From JAGXKT01 sp964531695 (GTDB taxonomy: Bacteria; Planctomycetota; Phycisphaerae; SM23-33), in contig CAZHEH010000002.1 of the NCBI GenBank assembly GCA_964531695.1, positions 124,001-188,000 on the forward strand: DNA of 64,000 nucleotides, given 5' to 3'. The notes under the pieces were generated by a model. It did no database searches. It was not told the origin of the DNA and worked only from the letters and a program-made list of their open reading frames with translations. Positions 1-8,334 of this stretch are shown here, piece by piece; within the stretch, counting starts at the first letter, position 1; each line of letters opens with the position of its first letter. A program made the translations under genes and the position numbers.

Positions 1-557
1 TCGCCGGTCGGGGCGACGTTCGGCAGGTGCTGCTGGTCCTCTCGGAGGACGGCCGGGCGGAGGTCGAGCAACGCTTCGCGGGCGAGTTGGCGGAGCTTGG
101 CGTCGAGTTGGTTACCGGGGGCGCCACGCGGACGGAGTCCGTACGGAACGCGCTGGCGCGCGTGGCGGACGATGCCGAGATGGTCTGCATTCACGATGCG
201 GTCCGCCCGTGCACGCCGGCCGAGCGGATCGACGCGGTCTTCGCCGAGGCGGGGCGGACCGGCGCCGCGCTGCTGGCGGTGCCGGTGCAGGCGACGTTGA
301 AGCGCGAGGGCACCGAGCGGCTTGTCGCGGCGACGGTGAACCGGCAGGGGCTGTGGGCCGCTCAGACGCCGCAGGTGTTCGCCGCGGACCTGCTGCGCGA
401 GGCGTACGCGGGCGGGGCAACGGCCACGGACGACGCGGCGCTCGTGGAAGCGCTGGGCCGGCCGGTGCGGCTCGTGCCGGGCTGCCCCGGAAACGTCAAG
501 ATCACCACGCCGGCGGACCTGGAGCTGGCCGCGGCCGTGCTGGGGAGGCGGACGTGA
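1..557 (+). CDS. ispD: IspD, 2-C-methyl-D-erythritol 4-phosphate cytidylyltransferase (5' partial)
   Basis: This cytosolic MEP-pathway enzyme joins CTP and 2-C-methyl-D-erythritol 4-phosphate to make CDP-ME for isoprenoid synthesis. The gene runs in from the left edge: the frame is open from base 3, so the nucleotide-binding N-terminus is missing and about 185 residues remain. Visible family motifs are GGATRTESVRNAL, VCIHDAVRP, a VPVQATLKR segment, LWAAQTPQVF, TDDAALVEALG and NVKITTPADL, in the usual order, so the family assignment is firm. A GTG at base 27 is internal to the domain and is not a true start. The stop codon overlaps the next gene as GTGA, which suggests translational coupling. 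Confidence 0.93.
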   Translation, partial: AGRGDVRQVLLVLSEDGRAEVEQRFAGELAELGVELVTGGATRTESVRNALARVADDAEMVCIHDAVRPCTPAERIDAVFAEAGRTGAALLAVPVQATLKREGTERLVAATVNRQGLWAAQTPQVFAADLLREAYAGGATATDDAALVEALGRPVRLVPGCPGNVKITTPADLELAAAVLGRRT

Positions 558-1054
558 AGGTCGGCCTCGTCTCGGATTCGCACGGCGACGTGCGGCGGCT
601 CAACGCGGCCCTGTCGGCGCTGGCCGGTCGCGGTGCGGAGGCGGTCGTCCACTGCGGGGACATCGGCTCGGCGGAGTGCCTCGGCCTTCTGGGCGGCAGC
701 GGGCTCGTCGCGGCGGCCGTCGCGGGCAACATGGACCGGCATCCGCGACGCCTGGCCGCCACGGCCGAGCGCGCGGGCGTGCAGTTCTCGGAGCGGCAGA
801 TCGAGCTGGACCTCGGCGGCGGGCGGCACCTGGCGGCGACGCACGGCCACGACGCGTCGTTGCTGGAGGAGCTGATCCGCGGGCAGCAGTTCCCGTACGT
901 CTGCCACGGGCACACGCATCGCCGGCGCGACGAGCGCTACGGTCCGGTCCGCGTGATCAACCCCGGCGCGCTTCGCCACCCGCGCGGGCATACGGGCCCG
1001 AGCGCGGCCGTGCTGGACACCGACGCCGATGCCGTGGAGTGGCTATCGGTCTGA
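554..1054 (+). CDS. YfcE/MJ0936-type metallophosphoesterase
   Basis: A 166-residue calcineurin-like phosphodiesterase of the small YfcE/MJ0936 type, expected to use two divalent metals to cleave phosphodiesters; the substrate is unknown. Metal-binding motifs appear in order: DSH near the N-terminus, HCGD, GNMD, THGHD and GHTH. The length matches the family (about 155-180 residues). I chose the GTG at 554 because it begins MKVGLVSDSH directly and forms a GTGA overlap with the ispD stop. The gene ends tail-to-tail with the glycosyltransferase on the other strand, overlapping it by 12 bases. Function within the ispD operon is not evident. Confidence 0.88.
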   Translation: MKVGLVSDSHGDVRRLNAALSALAGRGAEAVVHCGDIGSAECLGLLGGSGLVAAAVAGNMDRHPRRLAATAERAGVQFSERQIELDLGGGRHLAATHGHDASLLEELIRGQQFPYVCHGHTHRRRDERYGPVRVINPGALRHPRGHTGPSAAVLDTDADAVEWLSV

Positions 1055-2692
1055 TGCGGGCCGGCTGCTGGCCCGCCCGGCGCGTCGCAGGTACACCTCC
1101 ACCCGCGCCTCCCGACATCGCGTCCAGAAGAGCAGTTCGCCTCGCTCGCGCAGGGCCCTGCGCAACGGGCCCGGCGGACGGACACCTCCGCTCGGCGCGC
1201 AGTACTTGCTGTCCCAGTAGAAGAGCGTGCCCGGCTCCGCCCGCCGCCACATCCGGCATGCCTGCTCATTCGTGTATGCCCGGATGACGGTCGGAATCCG
1301 GTAGTAGAGCAGCACATGCTTGGTGATCGCCGGCCGGCTGCCCATGCCGCGGGCTTCCACGTCCTCGATGCTGCGCTCCAGGGCCGCGTGCATGCCGTCC
1401 CAGGTGTTGTCCATCTGAAGCGGACGCACCTGCACCACGGCCTGCGCGGCGGTCATCGCCAGCAGCACGCCCGCCGCGGCCCGGCCGGGCCGGACCCGGC
1501 GGACGCCCGGCAGCAGCGCGGCCGCCGCTAGCACAGCGGCGAGGCCCGTGAAGCCCCACGCCAGCGCGCGGACCTGACCGTAGTTCGGCGAGATGACCCA
1601 GTGATAGGAACGGAACGCGGACCAGAGCACCAGCGTCGCCGCCGCCAGGGACGCCGGCACGGCTGCGCGGTTTCTTCCGTTCCACATCGCGCGGAGCCCC
1701 GCAGCGGCCAGCACGGCAAACAGCGCCGCGCCCGGCACGAGGAACCGCGCGTAGCCGCCGGAGGCGAAGAGGCCGAAGTAGTAGATCAGCCCCTGCAAGC
1801 CGACGAGTCCGAACCCGAGCGCCGCGACCAGCCCGGCCCGCCGCTTCAGTGCCATGCCGCCCGCGACGGACAGCGTGAAGATCCCGAGCGTCGACGCCTC
1901 GGCCCATCGCATGAGGTAGTGGTTCCACGCGCCGCGGCCGTAGCGGTCCGTGTGCTCACGGAAGAGCACGTACAGCGGGGAGGACTCCGGCGGGAGTTGC
2001 GTCCACCAGGCCGCCAGGCAGTAGAGCGCCGGCGCCCACAGCAGCGCGAAGCCGCCGAGCCACAGCCACCGCGTCCGCAGCATGCGTGTGAGCCGCCCTT
2101 GGGAGGCGCGGTAGGCGTCCCACAGAAGCGCCGCGGCGAACACCGCGCCGAGCGCGAGCGTCTCCAGGCGCGTGACGAAGGCCGGGCTGGCGGCGGCACA
2201 GGCCCACGCCCGGTTGCCTCGCAGGTACAGCCAGGTTGCCAGCGTGAGGTACAGCATCGCGGGCGTCTCGGTCAGCGTGGTTTCGGCGAGGGTCATCACC
2301 AGCGGCTGGGCCCAGACCAGAACGGGAGCCGCCAGCGCCCAGCCGCGCCCGACGCCCACGCGCCGCGCGATGAGATACGCCAGGAAGGCCACCACGGCCG
2401 TCTGGGCGGCGCTGAACAGTCGACAGCCGGGCATGCCGAACGGGCGTGCCACGAGCATGGTCGGCACGTTGTACCCGGGGCGCGCCCACCAGTGCAGCAT
2501 CGCCTCCGTGCTGTTCCATGCGTCCCGGGCGAACAGGAAGTGACAGATGTCGTCGTCCTGGTAGAACCCCTCGCTGATCCACCCCAGCAGGCCCGCGACG
2601 ACCAGCCCCGCCAGCGCCAGGGCGAGGGCCGCCCACGGCTCGCGGCGGTCCCGTCGGGGCTCCCGCGATGCGTCGGCGTCCCCGGCCGTCAT
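1043..2692 (-). CDS. GT-C fold membrane glycosyltransferase (ArnT/PMT-like)
   Basis: A 549-residue polytopic protein resembling the dolichyl/undecaprenyl-phosphate-dependent glycosyltransferases (GT39/GT83 type). After a charged N-terminus and the first membrane segment comes YQDDD, in the position of the acidic catalytic loop of GT-C enzymes. Many hydrophobic Ala/Leu/Val-rich segments follow, then a soluble tail of about 130 residues. Substrate and acceptor cannot be read from sequence. Its ATG overlaps the pyruvate kinase stop as ATGA (2689-2692), so it is probably co-translated with pyk although the two functions are unrelated. A second, different GT-C protein lies at 23391-25067. Confidence 0.8.
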   Translation of the reverse strand: MTAGDADASREPRRDRREPWAALALALAGLVVAGLLGWISEGFYQDDDICHFLFARDAWNSTEAMLHWWARPGYNVPTMLVARPFGMPGCRLFSAAQTAVVAFLAYLIARRVGVGRGWALAAPVLVWAQPLVMTLAETTLTETPAMLYLTLATWLYLRGNRAWACAAASPAFVTRLETLALGAVFAAALLWDAYRASQGRLTRMLRTRWLWLGGFALLWAPALYCLAAWWTQLPPESSPLYVLFREHTDRYGRGAWNHYLMRWAEASTLGIFTLSVAGGMALKRRAGLVAALGFGLVGLQGLIYYFGLFASGGYARFLVPGAALFAVLAAAGLRAMWNGRNRAAVPASLAAATLVLWSAFRSYHWVISPNYGQVRALAWGFTGLAAVLAAAALLPGVRRVRPGRAAAGVLLAMTAAQAVVQVRPLQMDNTWDGMHAALERSIEDVEARGMGSRPAITKHVLLYYRIPTVIRAYTNEQACRMWRRAEPGTLFYWDSKYCAPSGGVRPPGPLRRALRERGELLFWTRCREARVEVYLRRAGRASSRPASDR

Positions 2693-4122
2693 TCGGATGC
2701 CTCCCCAATCGTGTGCACGACCAGCGTGTTGGCCGTGCCGGACTCGGTGATGGGCCGGCCGGTCACGACGACGACCTTCTGCCCCGGACGGGCGATGCCG
2801 CGGTCCCGGGCGATGCGGCAGACCTGCTCCAGGGCCTCGCGGGTGTGCTCGACCCTCGGCGCCTCGGCCGGCTCGACGCCGTAGTAAAGCTGCACGCGTC
2901 TGAGCGTCTCTCGGTGTGGGGACAGCGCCAGGATCGGCCGCGGCAGCCGCCGCTTGGAGAACAGCCGCGCCGTTCGCCCGCTGACGGTGTAAACCGCCAC
3001 GGCCGCGATGTCATCCGTGCGGATGACCGTTTCCACCGCGGCCGAAAGCGCCCCGAGCGTCCGCGTCTCGCACGGGCAGACCTCGCCCGGCCGGTGCGTC
3101 TCGTCGTGGTACGTCTGGACCTCGGCGACGATGCGATCCATCATCCGCGCCGCCTCGGCCGGCTGCTTGCCGATGGCCGTCTCGCCGGAGAGCATCACCG
3201 CGTCCGCCCCGTCCAGCACGGCGTTGGCCACGTCGGACACCTCCGCCCGGGTGGGGGAGGCCGAGCGCGTCATCGTTTCGAGCATCTGGGTGGCGATGAT
3301 GCACGGGGTGCCCGCGCAGGCGCACTTGCGGGCGATGCGCTTCTGCGCGACCGGCACGGACGGCAGGTCCATCTCCACGCCGAGGTCGCCGCGGGCCACC
3401 ATCACGGCGTCCGCGGCCTCGATGATCTCGTCGATGCGGCGAAGGGCCTCGGGCTTCTCGATCTTCGCCACGATGTGCGCGTCGCAGCCGCGGGAGGCCA
3501 GAAGCTCCCGCAGCTCGCGGATGTCGCCGGCGGAGCGGACGAAGGACAGGGCGACGTAATCGATCCCCCCGTCGTGTCGCGCGATCCATTCCGCGTCGCG
3601 GCGGTCCTTTTCCGTCAACGCCGAGAGCCGAAGGGGCGTATCCGGCACATTGACCCCCTTGCCCGTGGCCAGCACGCCGCCGCGCTCCACCCGGCAGTGC
3701 AGCTCGTCCCGCCGGCGGGCCTCGACGCGCAGCCGCAGCCGGCCGTCGTCCAGCAGGATGGCGTGCCCCGGCTCGGCCGCGTCCACCAGCTCGGCGAGTG
3801 TGGTCGAGATGCGGTCGGCCTGGCCCTCCACGGGCTCACGGCTGATGGCAACCCACTGACCCTCGGCCAGCAGCACGGAGCCGCCGACGATCGGTCCGAC
3901 GCGGATCTTGGGCCCGCACAGGTCGGCCATCACGGCGACGGTCGCGCCGGCTTCCCGCTCAGCGCTACGCACGGCCGCGAGGAAGGCCTCCCGCTGCTCG
4001 TCCGTGCCGTGGGAGAAGTTGATGCGGAACACGTCGCAGCCGGCAGCGATGAGCCGCTCCAGCATTTGCGGGTCGCCCGTCTTGGGTCCGACCGTCGCGA
4101 CGATCTTCGTGCGGTTTCCCAT
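2689..4122 (-). CDS. pyk: Pyruvate kinase
   Basis: This cytosolic glycolytic enzyme converts phosphoenolpyruvate and ADP to pyruvate and ATP. The 477-residue length is normal for the bacterial enzyme. Landmarks are TKIVATVGPKTGDP at the N-terminus, RINFSHG, a lidding B domain around residues 70-165, VAKIEKPEALRRIDEI (the pyruvate kinase signature with the catalytic Lys), ARGDLGVE, and MLSGETAIGK. The C-terminal regulatory domain ends VVTGRPITESGTANTLVVH, the usual pyruvate kinase terminus. It is read away from the cold-shock gene and is coupled by ATGA to the downstream membrane glycosyltransferase. Confidence 0.96.
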   Translation of the reverse strand: MGNRTKIVATVGPKTGDPQMLERLIAAGCDVFRINFSHGTDEQREAFLAAVRSAEREAGATVAVMADLCGPKIRVGPIVGGSVLLAEGQWVAISREPVEGQADRISTTLAELVDAAEPGHAILLDDGRLRLRVEARRRDELHCRVERGGVLATGKGVNVPDTPLRLSALTEKDRRDAEWIARHDGGIDYVALSFVRSAGDIRELRELLASRGCDAHIVAKIEKPEALRRIDEIIEAADAVMVARGDLGVEMDLPSVPVAQKRIARKCACAGTPCIIATQMLETMTRSASPTRAEVSDVANAVLDGADAVMLSGETAIGKQPAEAARMMDRIVAEVQTYHDETHRPGEVCPCETRTLGALSAAVETVIRTDDIAAVAVYTVSGRTARLFSKRRLPRPILALSPHRETLRRVQLYYGVEPAEAPRVEHTREALEQVCRIARDRGIARPGQKVVVVTGRPITESGTANTLVVHTIGEASE

Positions 4123-4156
4123 GGCGGCATTCTATTTGCGTCGCCCGCGCATGAGA

Positions 4157-4178
4157 AGCGCCGCCCGAAGGCGGCGCT
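4157..4178 (-). terminator. UUCG-tetraloop hairpin after the cold-shock gene
   Basis: A perfect 9-bp inverted repeat (AGCGCCGCC / GGCGGCGCT) encloses a 4-base loop that reads UUCG in a minus-strand transcript, the very stable cUUCGg form. It lies 26 bases past the csp stop and upstream of the pyk start. No clear U-run follows, so termination strength is an inference. It would separate csp from pyk. Confidence 0.6.
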
Positions 4179-4204
4179 CGGTGTTGCGTCCCAGGCAACC
4201 CGGC

Positions 4205-4405
4205 CTAGACGGCGCGGACGTTCAGGGCCTTGGCGCCTTTGGGGCCTTCGGTCATCTCGAACTCGACGTTCTGGCCTTCCTCCAAGCTCTTGAAGCCGTC
4301 CTGGGCGATGTCGCTGTAATGGACGAACGCGTCCGTGCCGTCCTCCAGCGTGATGAAGCCGAACCCCTTTGCGTTGTTGAACCACTTCACTGTCCCGGTA
4401 GCCAT
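4205..4405 (-). CDS. Cold-shock domain protein (CspA family)
   Basis: A 66-residue single cold-shock (OB-fold) domain protein that binds single-stranded RNA/DNA and acts as an RNA chaperone in the cytoplasm. It has TVKWFNNAKGFGFI (RNP1) and DAFVHYSDI (RNP2), followed by the EEGQNVEFE and GPKGAKALNVR strands. The length is the family norm. A strong ribosome-binding site (AAGGAG) precedes the ATG. A 250-base untranslated leader follows the putative promoter, as in many csp genes. Whether it is cold-inducible cannot be told from sequence. Confidence 0.96.
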   Translation of the reverse strand: MATGTVKWFNNAKGFGFITLEDGTDAFVHYSDIAQDGFKSLEEGQNVEFEMTEGPKGAKALNVRAV

Positions 4406-4662
4406 ACCTCGGCTCCTTCGTCATGCAACGGCACAACCGGATCTGCGGGCGAGCGCGATTCGCGCATACCTCAACCCCGAAGGTCGTACAACGACACGCG
4501 AGATCGTCCTTTCCGACATGTGCGACTACGCTGCTACTTCCGCAAACGGCTCGCTTGCCGGGCGAGCCGGGCCGTCAGGCGGGAAAACCGCTTCCCCACC
4601 AACCTGGCGGCCCCGTTCACTCTTTCCTTTCCTTATCTACTCCACGCACTCGATTGCGTCAA
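4406..4662 (-). promoter_or_regulatory. Putative csp promoter and long 5' leader
   Basis: On the minus strand TTGACG (4657-4662) and a weak TAGATA (4634-4639) are 17 bases apart, a plausible sigma70 pair. This would leave a leader of about 220 nt before the csp ATG. The leader contains an 8-bp hairpin CGGCTCGC / GCGAGCCG (4547-4554, 4562-4569). Long structured leaders are typical of cold-shock genes; a thermosensing role here is inference only. Confidence 0.4.
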
Positions 4663-4668
4663 GTAATT

Positions 4669-5574
4669 TCAGAAAAATGTATCGCGCTCCAGCGATCGCG
4701 TTACTTCCGTAACGGACACGGCCGGCAGGTCCGTGAGGATGCGAACGCTCGTCCCCAGCGGCGCGAACTGTTCCGGGCGCGTCGGCCCGAACAGGGCGAT
4801 CGTCGGCGTGCCCACGGCCGCAGAGAGGTGCGAGACGCCGGAGTCGTTGCCCACATACGCGGCTGTGCGGCTCAGCAACCCGGCCAGCGTGGCCAGGGGC
4901 AGATCGTCCAGAACGGTCAAGCCGGCGAAGCTTCGCACGGTGAGCCCGCGGTCGCGCTCGACCGGCCCGAGCAGCACGACCGGCCGGGCCCGCGGGGGAA
5001 TGCGCGAGGCCAGTTGGGCGAAGCGCTCCTCCGGCCAGCACTTGGCGGGCGAGCCGGCGCCGGGGTGGATGGCGACCAGGGGCTGGTCGGGGGCCATGCC
5101 TACGGCCGCGAGTGCGGCGGCCGCCTGCTCGCGCCACTCCGCCGGAACCGGCCAGGGCCGTTTCGGGCGGAAGCGGGGCACTGCGAGCCGATCCGCCCAC
5201 AGGTCCACCAAGTGCATGCCCGCATCGGCCGGAGGGCGAACCGGAAGAACCTCGGCTCGCGCGGCGCCGCACATCTGGGCCAGCCGCGAGCCGTCGCCGG
5301 GTCCGTCCGGAAAGCACGTGACGACGCGGTCATGCCGGCCGAGCCGCGCAGGCAGCGTGCATCGCTCGACGGGTGTGTCCGTCATCAGCTCGTGCAGGGG
5401 CAGCGCGTCGAAGTCGATTGCCCGCTGCACCGCGCCCAGCCCCGCCAGCAGCCCGGCCGTGCCGCCGCGCGAGATGAGCGTGACCTGCCGGCCCAGCCGC
5501 CAGAGCAGATGCCCGAACAGCACCACATCGCCCAGCGCGCCGGGGTGCAGTGCCAGGACCCGCTTGCCGCTCAC
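4669..5574 (-). CDS. Glycosyltransferase family 9 (heptosyltransferase-like)
   Basis: A 301-residue GT-B fold protein of the ADP-heptose:LPS heptosyltransferase family (GT9), which adds sugars to surface glycolipid cores. Seen are VLALHPGALGDVV at the N-terminus (acceptor domain), IHPGAGSPAKCWPEERFA in the middle and YVGNDSGVSHLSAAVG plus IALFGPTRPE in the nucleotide-sugar domain. I chose the GTG at 5574 because it makes a GTGA overlap with the mnmA stop; an in-frame ATG at 5592 is the alternative. The donor sugar is unknown. Its presence fits a Gram-negative type envelope. Confidence 0.88.
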   Translation of the reverse strand: MSGKRVLALHPGALGDVVLFGHLLWRLGRQVTLISRGGTAGLLAGLGAVQRAIDFDALPLHELMTDTPVERCTLPARLGRHDRVVTCFPDGPGDGSRLAQMCGAARAEVLPVRPPADAGMHLVDLWADRLAVPRFRPKRPWPVPAEWREQAAAALAAVGMAPDQPLVAIHPGAGSPAKCWPEERFAQLASRIPPRARPVVLLGPVERDRGLTVRSFAGLTVLDDLPLATLAGLLSRTAAYVGNDSGVSHLSAAVGTPTIALFGPTRPEQFAPLGTSVRILTDLPAVSVTEVTRSLERDTFF

Positions 5575-6653
5575 GATCGGGCCTCGATCCACCCGCCGCC
5601 GAGGAGCACGTCCCCGTCGTACGCCACGGCCGCCTGACCGGGCGTGATGGCGTGTACCGGTTCTTCGAAGCGGGCCTCGAAGCGGTCCCGGCCGGTACGG
5701 CGCACGCGGGCGGGCGCCCCGGCGTGGTTGTAGCGGACCTGCACGATGGCGTCGAACTCCGCCGACACGTCCTGCTGCCAGACGGCACCGCCGGCGGCCA
5801 GCTCGCGCCCGGCCGCCGCACGCCGGGGGCCGATCACCACGGCCCGACGCTCCGGCTCGATCCGCAGAACGTACAACGGCTCACCCACGGCCACGCCCAG
5901 CCCCCGGCGCTGCCCGACCGTGAAACCCGCGTAGCCGTCGTGTTCGCCGAGAACTTCGCCGGCCGCGTCCTCGATCGGACCCGGCGCCAGCGCCTCGGCC
6001 AGTCCCGCCCCGGACGCCTCGGCGCGACCCGCCAGGAATGCCCGGTAGTCGTCCCCCGGCACAAAGCAGATCTCCTGGCTCTCGCTTTTCTCGTGCACGG
6101 GCAGGCCGAGCCGGCGGGCCCGCGCTCGGGTCGCCTCCTTGCCCGGCAACTCCCCGAGCGGCAGCAGGAGCCGCTCCAGCATCGCGTTCGACAACGAGAA
6201 AAGGGCGTAGGATTGGTCCTTCCCGCCGGCCGCGGCCCGCGCCAGTGCCGCCCGGCCGTCTCGCCGCACGACCCGCGCGTAGTGGCCGGTCGCGACGTAC
6301 GCGGCATTGAGCTCATCTGCCGCCGCCAGCAGCCCGGGCAGCTTGACCCACACGTTGCAGCGGGCGCACGGGTTCGGCGTGCGCCCGGCCGCGTACTCGC
6401 GGACGAAGTCCTCGATGACGGGCGCGAACTCGACCTGCGCGTCCCGCACCTCCAGCGGGATGCCCAGCGCGTCGGTCACGGCCTGCGCGTCCTCGGCGTG
6501 CTGGTCCGGGCCGGCGTCACCGCAGCCCAGCCGCAGGAACAGGCCGAGCACGTCGTAGCCCGCGTCGCGCAGCATTGCCGCCGCCACGGCCGAGTCCACG
6601 CCGCCGCTGAGCCCGACGACCGCCTTGTTCCGCTCGCGCTCCATGCCCGGCAT
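5571..6653 (-). CDS. mnmA: MnmA, tRNA-specific 2-thiouridylase
   Basis: This enzyme installs the 2-thio group on wobble uridine 34 of tRNA-Lys, -Glu and -Gln, using ATP and a persulfide sulfur. The 360-residue protein has the PP-loop SGGVDS (residues 16-21), PNPCARCN with the catalytic Cys near 96, TGHYARV, SQEICFVPGDDY with the partner Cys near 195, GFTVGQRRGLGVA, and a C-terminal beta-barrel with TPGQAAVAYDGD. All expected functional residues are present. It is followed by the GT9 gene through a GTGA overlap. A tRNA-Gln(UUG), a likely substrate class, lies at 40263. Confidence 0.96.
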   Translation of the reverse strand: MPGMERERNKAVVGLSGGVDSAVAAAMLRDAGYDVLGLFLRLGCGDAGPDQHAEDAQAVTDALGIPLEVRDAQVEFAPVIEDFVREYAAGRTPNPCARCNVWVKLPGLLAAADELNAAYVATGHYARVVRRDGRAALARAAAGGKDQSYALFSLSNAMLERLLLPLGELPGKEATRARARRLGLPVHEKSESQEICFVPGDDYRAFLAGRAEASGAGLAEALAPGPIEDAAGEVLGEHDGYAGFTVGQRRGLGVAVGEPLYVLRIEPERRAVVIGPRRAAAGRELAAGGAVWQQDVSAEFDAIVQVRYNHAGAPARVRRTGRDRFEARFEEPVHAITPGQAAVAYDGDVLLGGGWIEARS

Positions 6654-6710
6654 TGTAGCGGAATCCGCGGGCAGCGCGGGCCGGCGCGAACCCGCGGGCG
6701 CCGCCGGCGT

Positions 6711-6739
6711 TTGACAAGAGGGGCCTCGGCGGCTTTACT
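6711..6739 (+). promoter_or_regulatory. Possible sigma70 promoter TTGACA-17-TTTACT
   Basis: A perfect -35 hexamer TTGACA (6711-6716) is followed after 17 bases by TTTACT (6734-6739), 4 of 6 to the -10 consensus. It lies in the divergent space between mnmA and the YqaA-like gene. If real, transcription starts near 6746, which conflicts with using the TTG at 6711 as the start codon. Confidence 0.35.
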
Positions 6740-7547
6740 GTTCGCCGCCGGATCCGCCAGCCCGCCGCCCAGCGAGGAGCCCGCCATCGACACCGCCGCC
6801 GAAGCCGCCGACCCCCGCGAGGAGCCGCGCGAGTGCCCGCGCTGCGCGATGGAGGTCTCGCCCGAGTCCGCCTACTGCGAGCACTGCGGGGCCGCACTGG
6901 GCGAGACCAAGCCCGTGCCGTGGTGGCATCCGCACCGGCGGCTGTACAACTGGACGCTCGCTTGGGCGTACCGACCCTCGGCCGGCATCGCGCTGTTCGT
7001 GCTGAGCTTCGCCGAGAGCAGCTTCTTCCCGATTCCGCCGGACGTGCTGCTCATGCCGCTGGTGCTCGGCAACCGCCGTCGGTGGATCCGCTACGCCCTG
7101 ACGTGCAGCATCGCCAGTGTGCTCGGGGCCGTCGCGGGATTCCTGATCGGCTGGCTCGCTTGGGACGCCGGCGTCAACCACCTGTTCTACGACTACGTGC
7201 CGGGCTTCACGCCGGAGGTCTACCAGCGCGTCAGCGGCCTGTATAACCAGTACAACTTCTGGATTGTCTTCACGGCCGGGTTCACGCCGATCCCGTTCAA
7301 GGTCATCACCGTCACGGCCGGGGTGTTCGGCACCGGGGCATCCGTGGCGAGCCCGGTGCTGTTCTTCCTGGTGTTCCTCCTCGCGGCCGCGGTGAGCCGC
7401 TCGGCGCGGTTCTTCCTCGTGGCGGGGCTCATGCGGGCCTTCGGGGCGAAGATCACGCCCTTCATTGACAAGTACCTGAACTGGCTGGCTTTGCTGTTCG
7501 TGGCTCTCATCATCGGCGGCTTCGCCGTGTTCAAGTACGTGTTGTGA
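6711..7547 (+). CDS. Zinc-ribbon plus YqaA/DedA-like membrane protein
   Basis: After a zinc ribbon (CPRC ... CEHC) a YqaA/DedA (VTT, SNARE-associated) membrane domain follows. It has ESSFFPIPPDVLLMP, a re-entrant motif near the first membrane segment, and FTPIPFKVITVTAG in the second half, then a terminal transmembrane helix. YqaA/DedA proteins are thought to move or flip lipids and to protect the membrane; the substrate here is unknown. The start is uncertain. TTG at 6711 is the only common start codon upstream of the first Cys pair. ATG at 6849 would destroy the zinc ribbon. An ATC at 6786 sits 7 bases behind a GAGGAG ribosome-binding site and gives a neat N-terminus. Confidence 0.8.
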   Translation: MTRGASAALLFAAGSASPPPSEEPAIDTAAEAADPREEPRECPRCAMEVSPESAYCEHCGAALGETKPVPWWHPHRRLYNWTLAWAYRPSAGIALFVLSFAESSFFPIPPDVLLMPLVLGNRRRWIRYALTCSIASVLGAVAGFLIGWLAWDAGVNHLFYDYVPGFTPEVYQRVSGLYNQYNFWIVFTAGFTPIPFKVITVTAGVFGTGASVASPVLFFLVFLLAAAVSRSARFFLVAGLMRAFGAKITPFIDKYLNWLALLFVALIIGGFAVFKYVL

Positions 7548-7626
7548 GGGCCCGGCCGGGAGGGGCATTCGGAACTGCGCCGGCTGCCGCCCCGGCAGGG
7601 CCGGGACGCCTTCGCTACAACGGGAA

Positions 7627-7649
7627 GCGCCGCCCGCATGTGGCGGCGC
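7627..7649. repeat. 8-bp perfect inverted repeat in the intergenic space
   Basis: GCGCCGCC and GGCGGCGC face each other across 7 bases, 80 bases after the YqaA-like stop. It may act as a terminator between convergent genes, but no T-run follows. The rest of 7548-7805 has no convincing gene; the words gggacgccttcgc occur twice (about 7602 and 7723). Confidence 0.4.
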
Positions 7650-7805
7650 CAAGTCCTGAGCGGGCCGAAGGGCACCCGTCCGCGCATCTGCGAGGCCGAG
7701 ACGGCCAAGCGACACGAAGGCGGGACGCCTTCGCCACACAAGCTGCCGCTCGCGCCGGGCCATGAGTCAGCGAGTCAACGGATCAACGAGTCGGCGGACC
7801 TGCCG

Positions 7806-8309
7806 CTACTTCCGCAGCGTCTCGGCGAGTTGGTTGAGGTACCCGTTGCGGACCTTGGCCGGGAGCTTGTCGAGCGCCGGCTCGAGGGCATTGCCTGTGA
7901 GGAAATCCTCGACGGCCTGCGAGCCCGTGTGGCCGTAGTTCTTGAGCTTGGCCGCGTGCTGGGCGGCGCGTTCCATCTTGCCCTCGGCCATGTCGAGGCA
8001 GTAGTTCACGACGAAGTGGTGCAGGTCGTGGCTGGAGACGTTGTCTCGCTGGTCGAGGGGGATTTCCTGTTTGAGGTCCTCCTCGCTGAGGCGCGCCTGC
8101 TCGTCCTCGACGAGCTGCTGCATCTTCCGTTCGCGTTCGCGCTCCTCCTGCTCGTCGACCTCGGCCAGCGGGAGCACGTCGTCCTCGGAGACCTCGGTCG
8201 GGATGTAGCTCGTCTCCCCGCAGAAGGGGCACTTGCCCCGCCGGCCGGCGGCGTCGTCGGGGGCCTTCACTTCCTTTCGGCAGTGCTCGCACTGAAACGT
8301 GATCGTCAT
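7806..8309 (-). CDS. Zinc-ribbon protein of unknown function
   Basis: A 167-residue cytosolic protein not assigned to a functional family. The N-terminal 30 residues form a zinc ribbon (FQCEHCRKEV ... GKCPFCGE) like those in many planctomycete proteins. A charged, probably helical/coiled-coil stretch (DEQEERERERKMQQLVEDEQ, about residues 52-75) follows, then a helical C-terminal domain. The ATG at 8309 has a GGAG/GAGG ribosome-binding site. It is 25 bases from the yjbQ start side, same strand, and may be co-transcribed downstream of yjbQ. Confident as a gene, function unknown. Confidence 0.75.
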   Translation of the reverse strand: MTITFQCEHCRKEVKAPDDAAGRRGKCPFCGETSYIPTEVSEDDVLPLAEVDEQEERERERKMQQLVEDEQARLSEEDLKQEIPLDQRDNVSSHDLHHFVVNYCLDMAEGKMERAAQHAAKLKNYGHTGSQAVEDFLTGNALEPALDKLPAKVRNGYLNQLAETLRK

Positions 8310-8334
8310 GACCTCGTTCTCCTGTGGCTTTGCG

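Noticed and set aside
4336..4712. A + strand frame across the csp leader
   Set aside because: No ribosome-binding site or family; it is antisense to csp and its leader.
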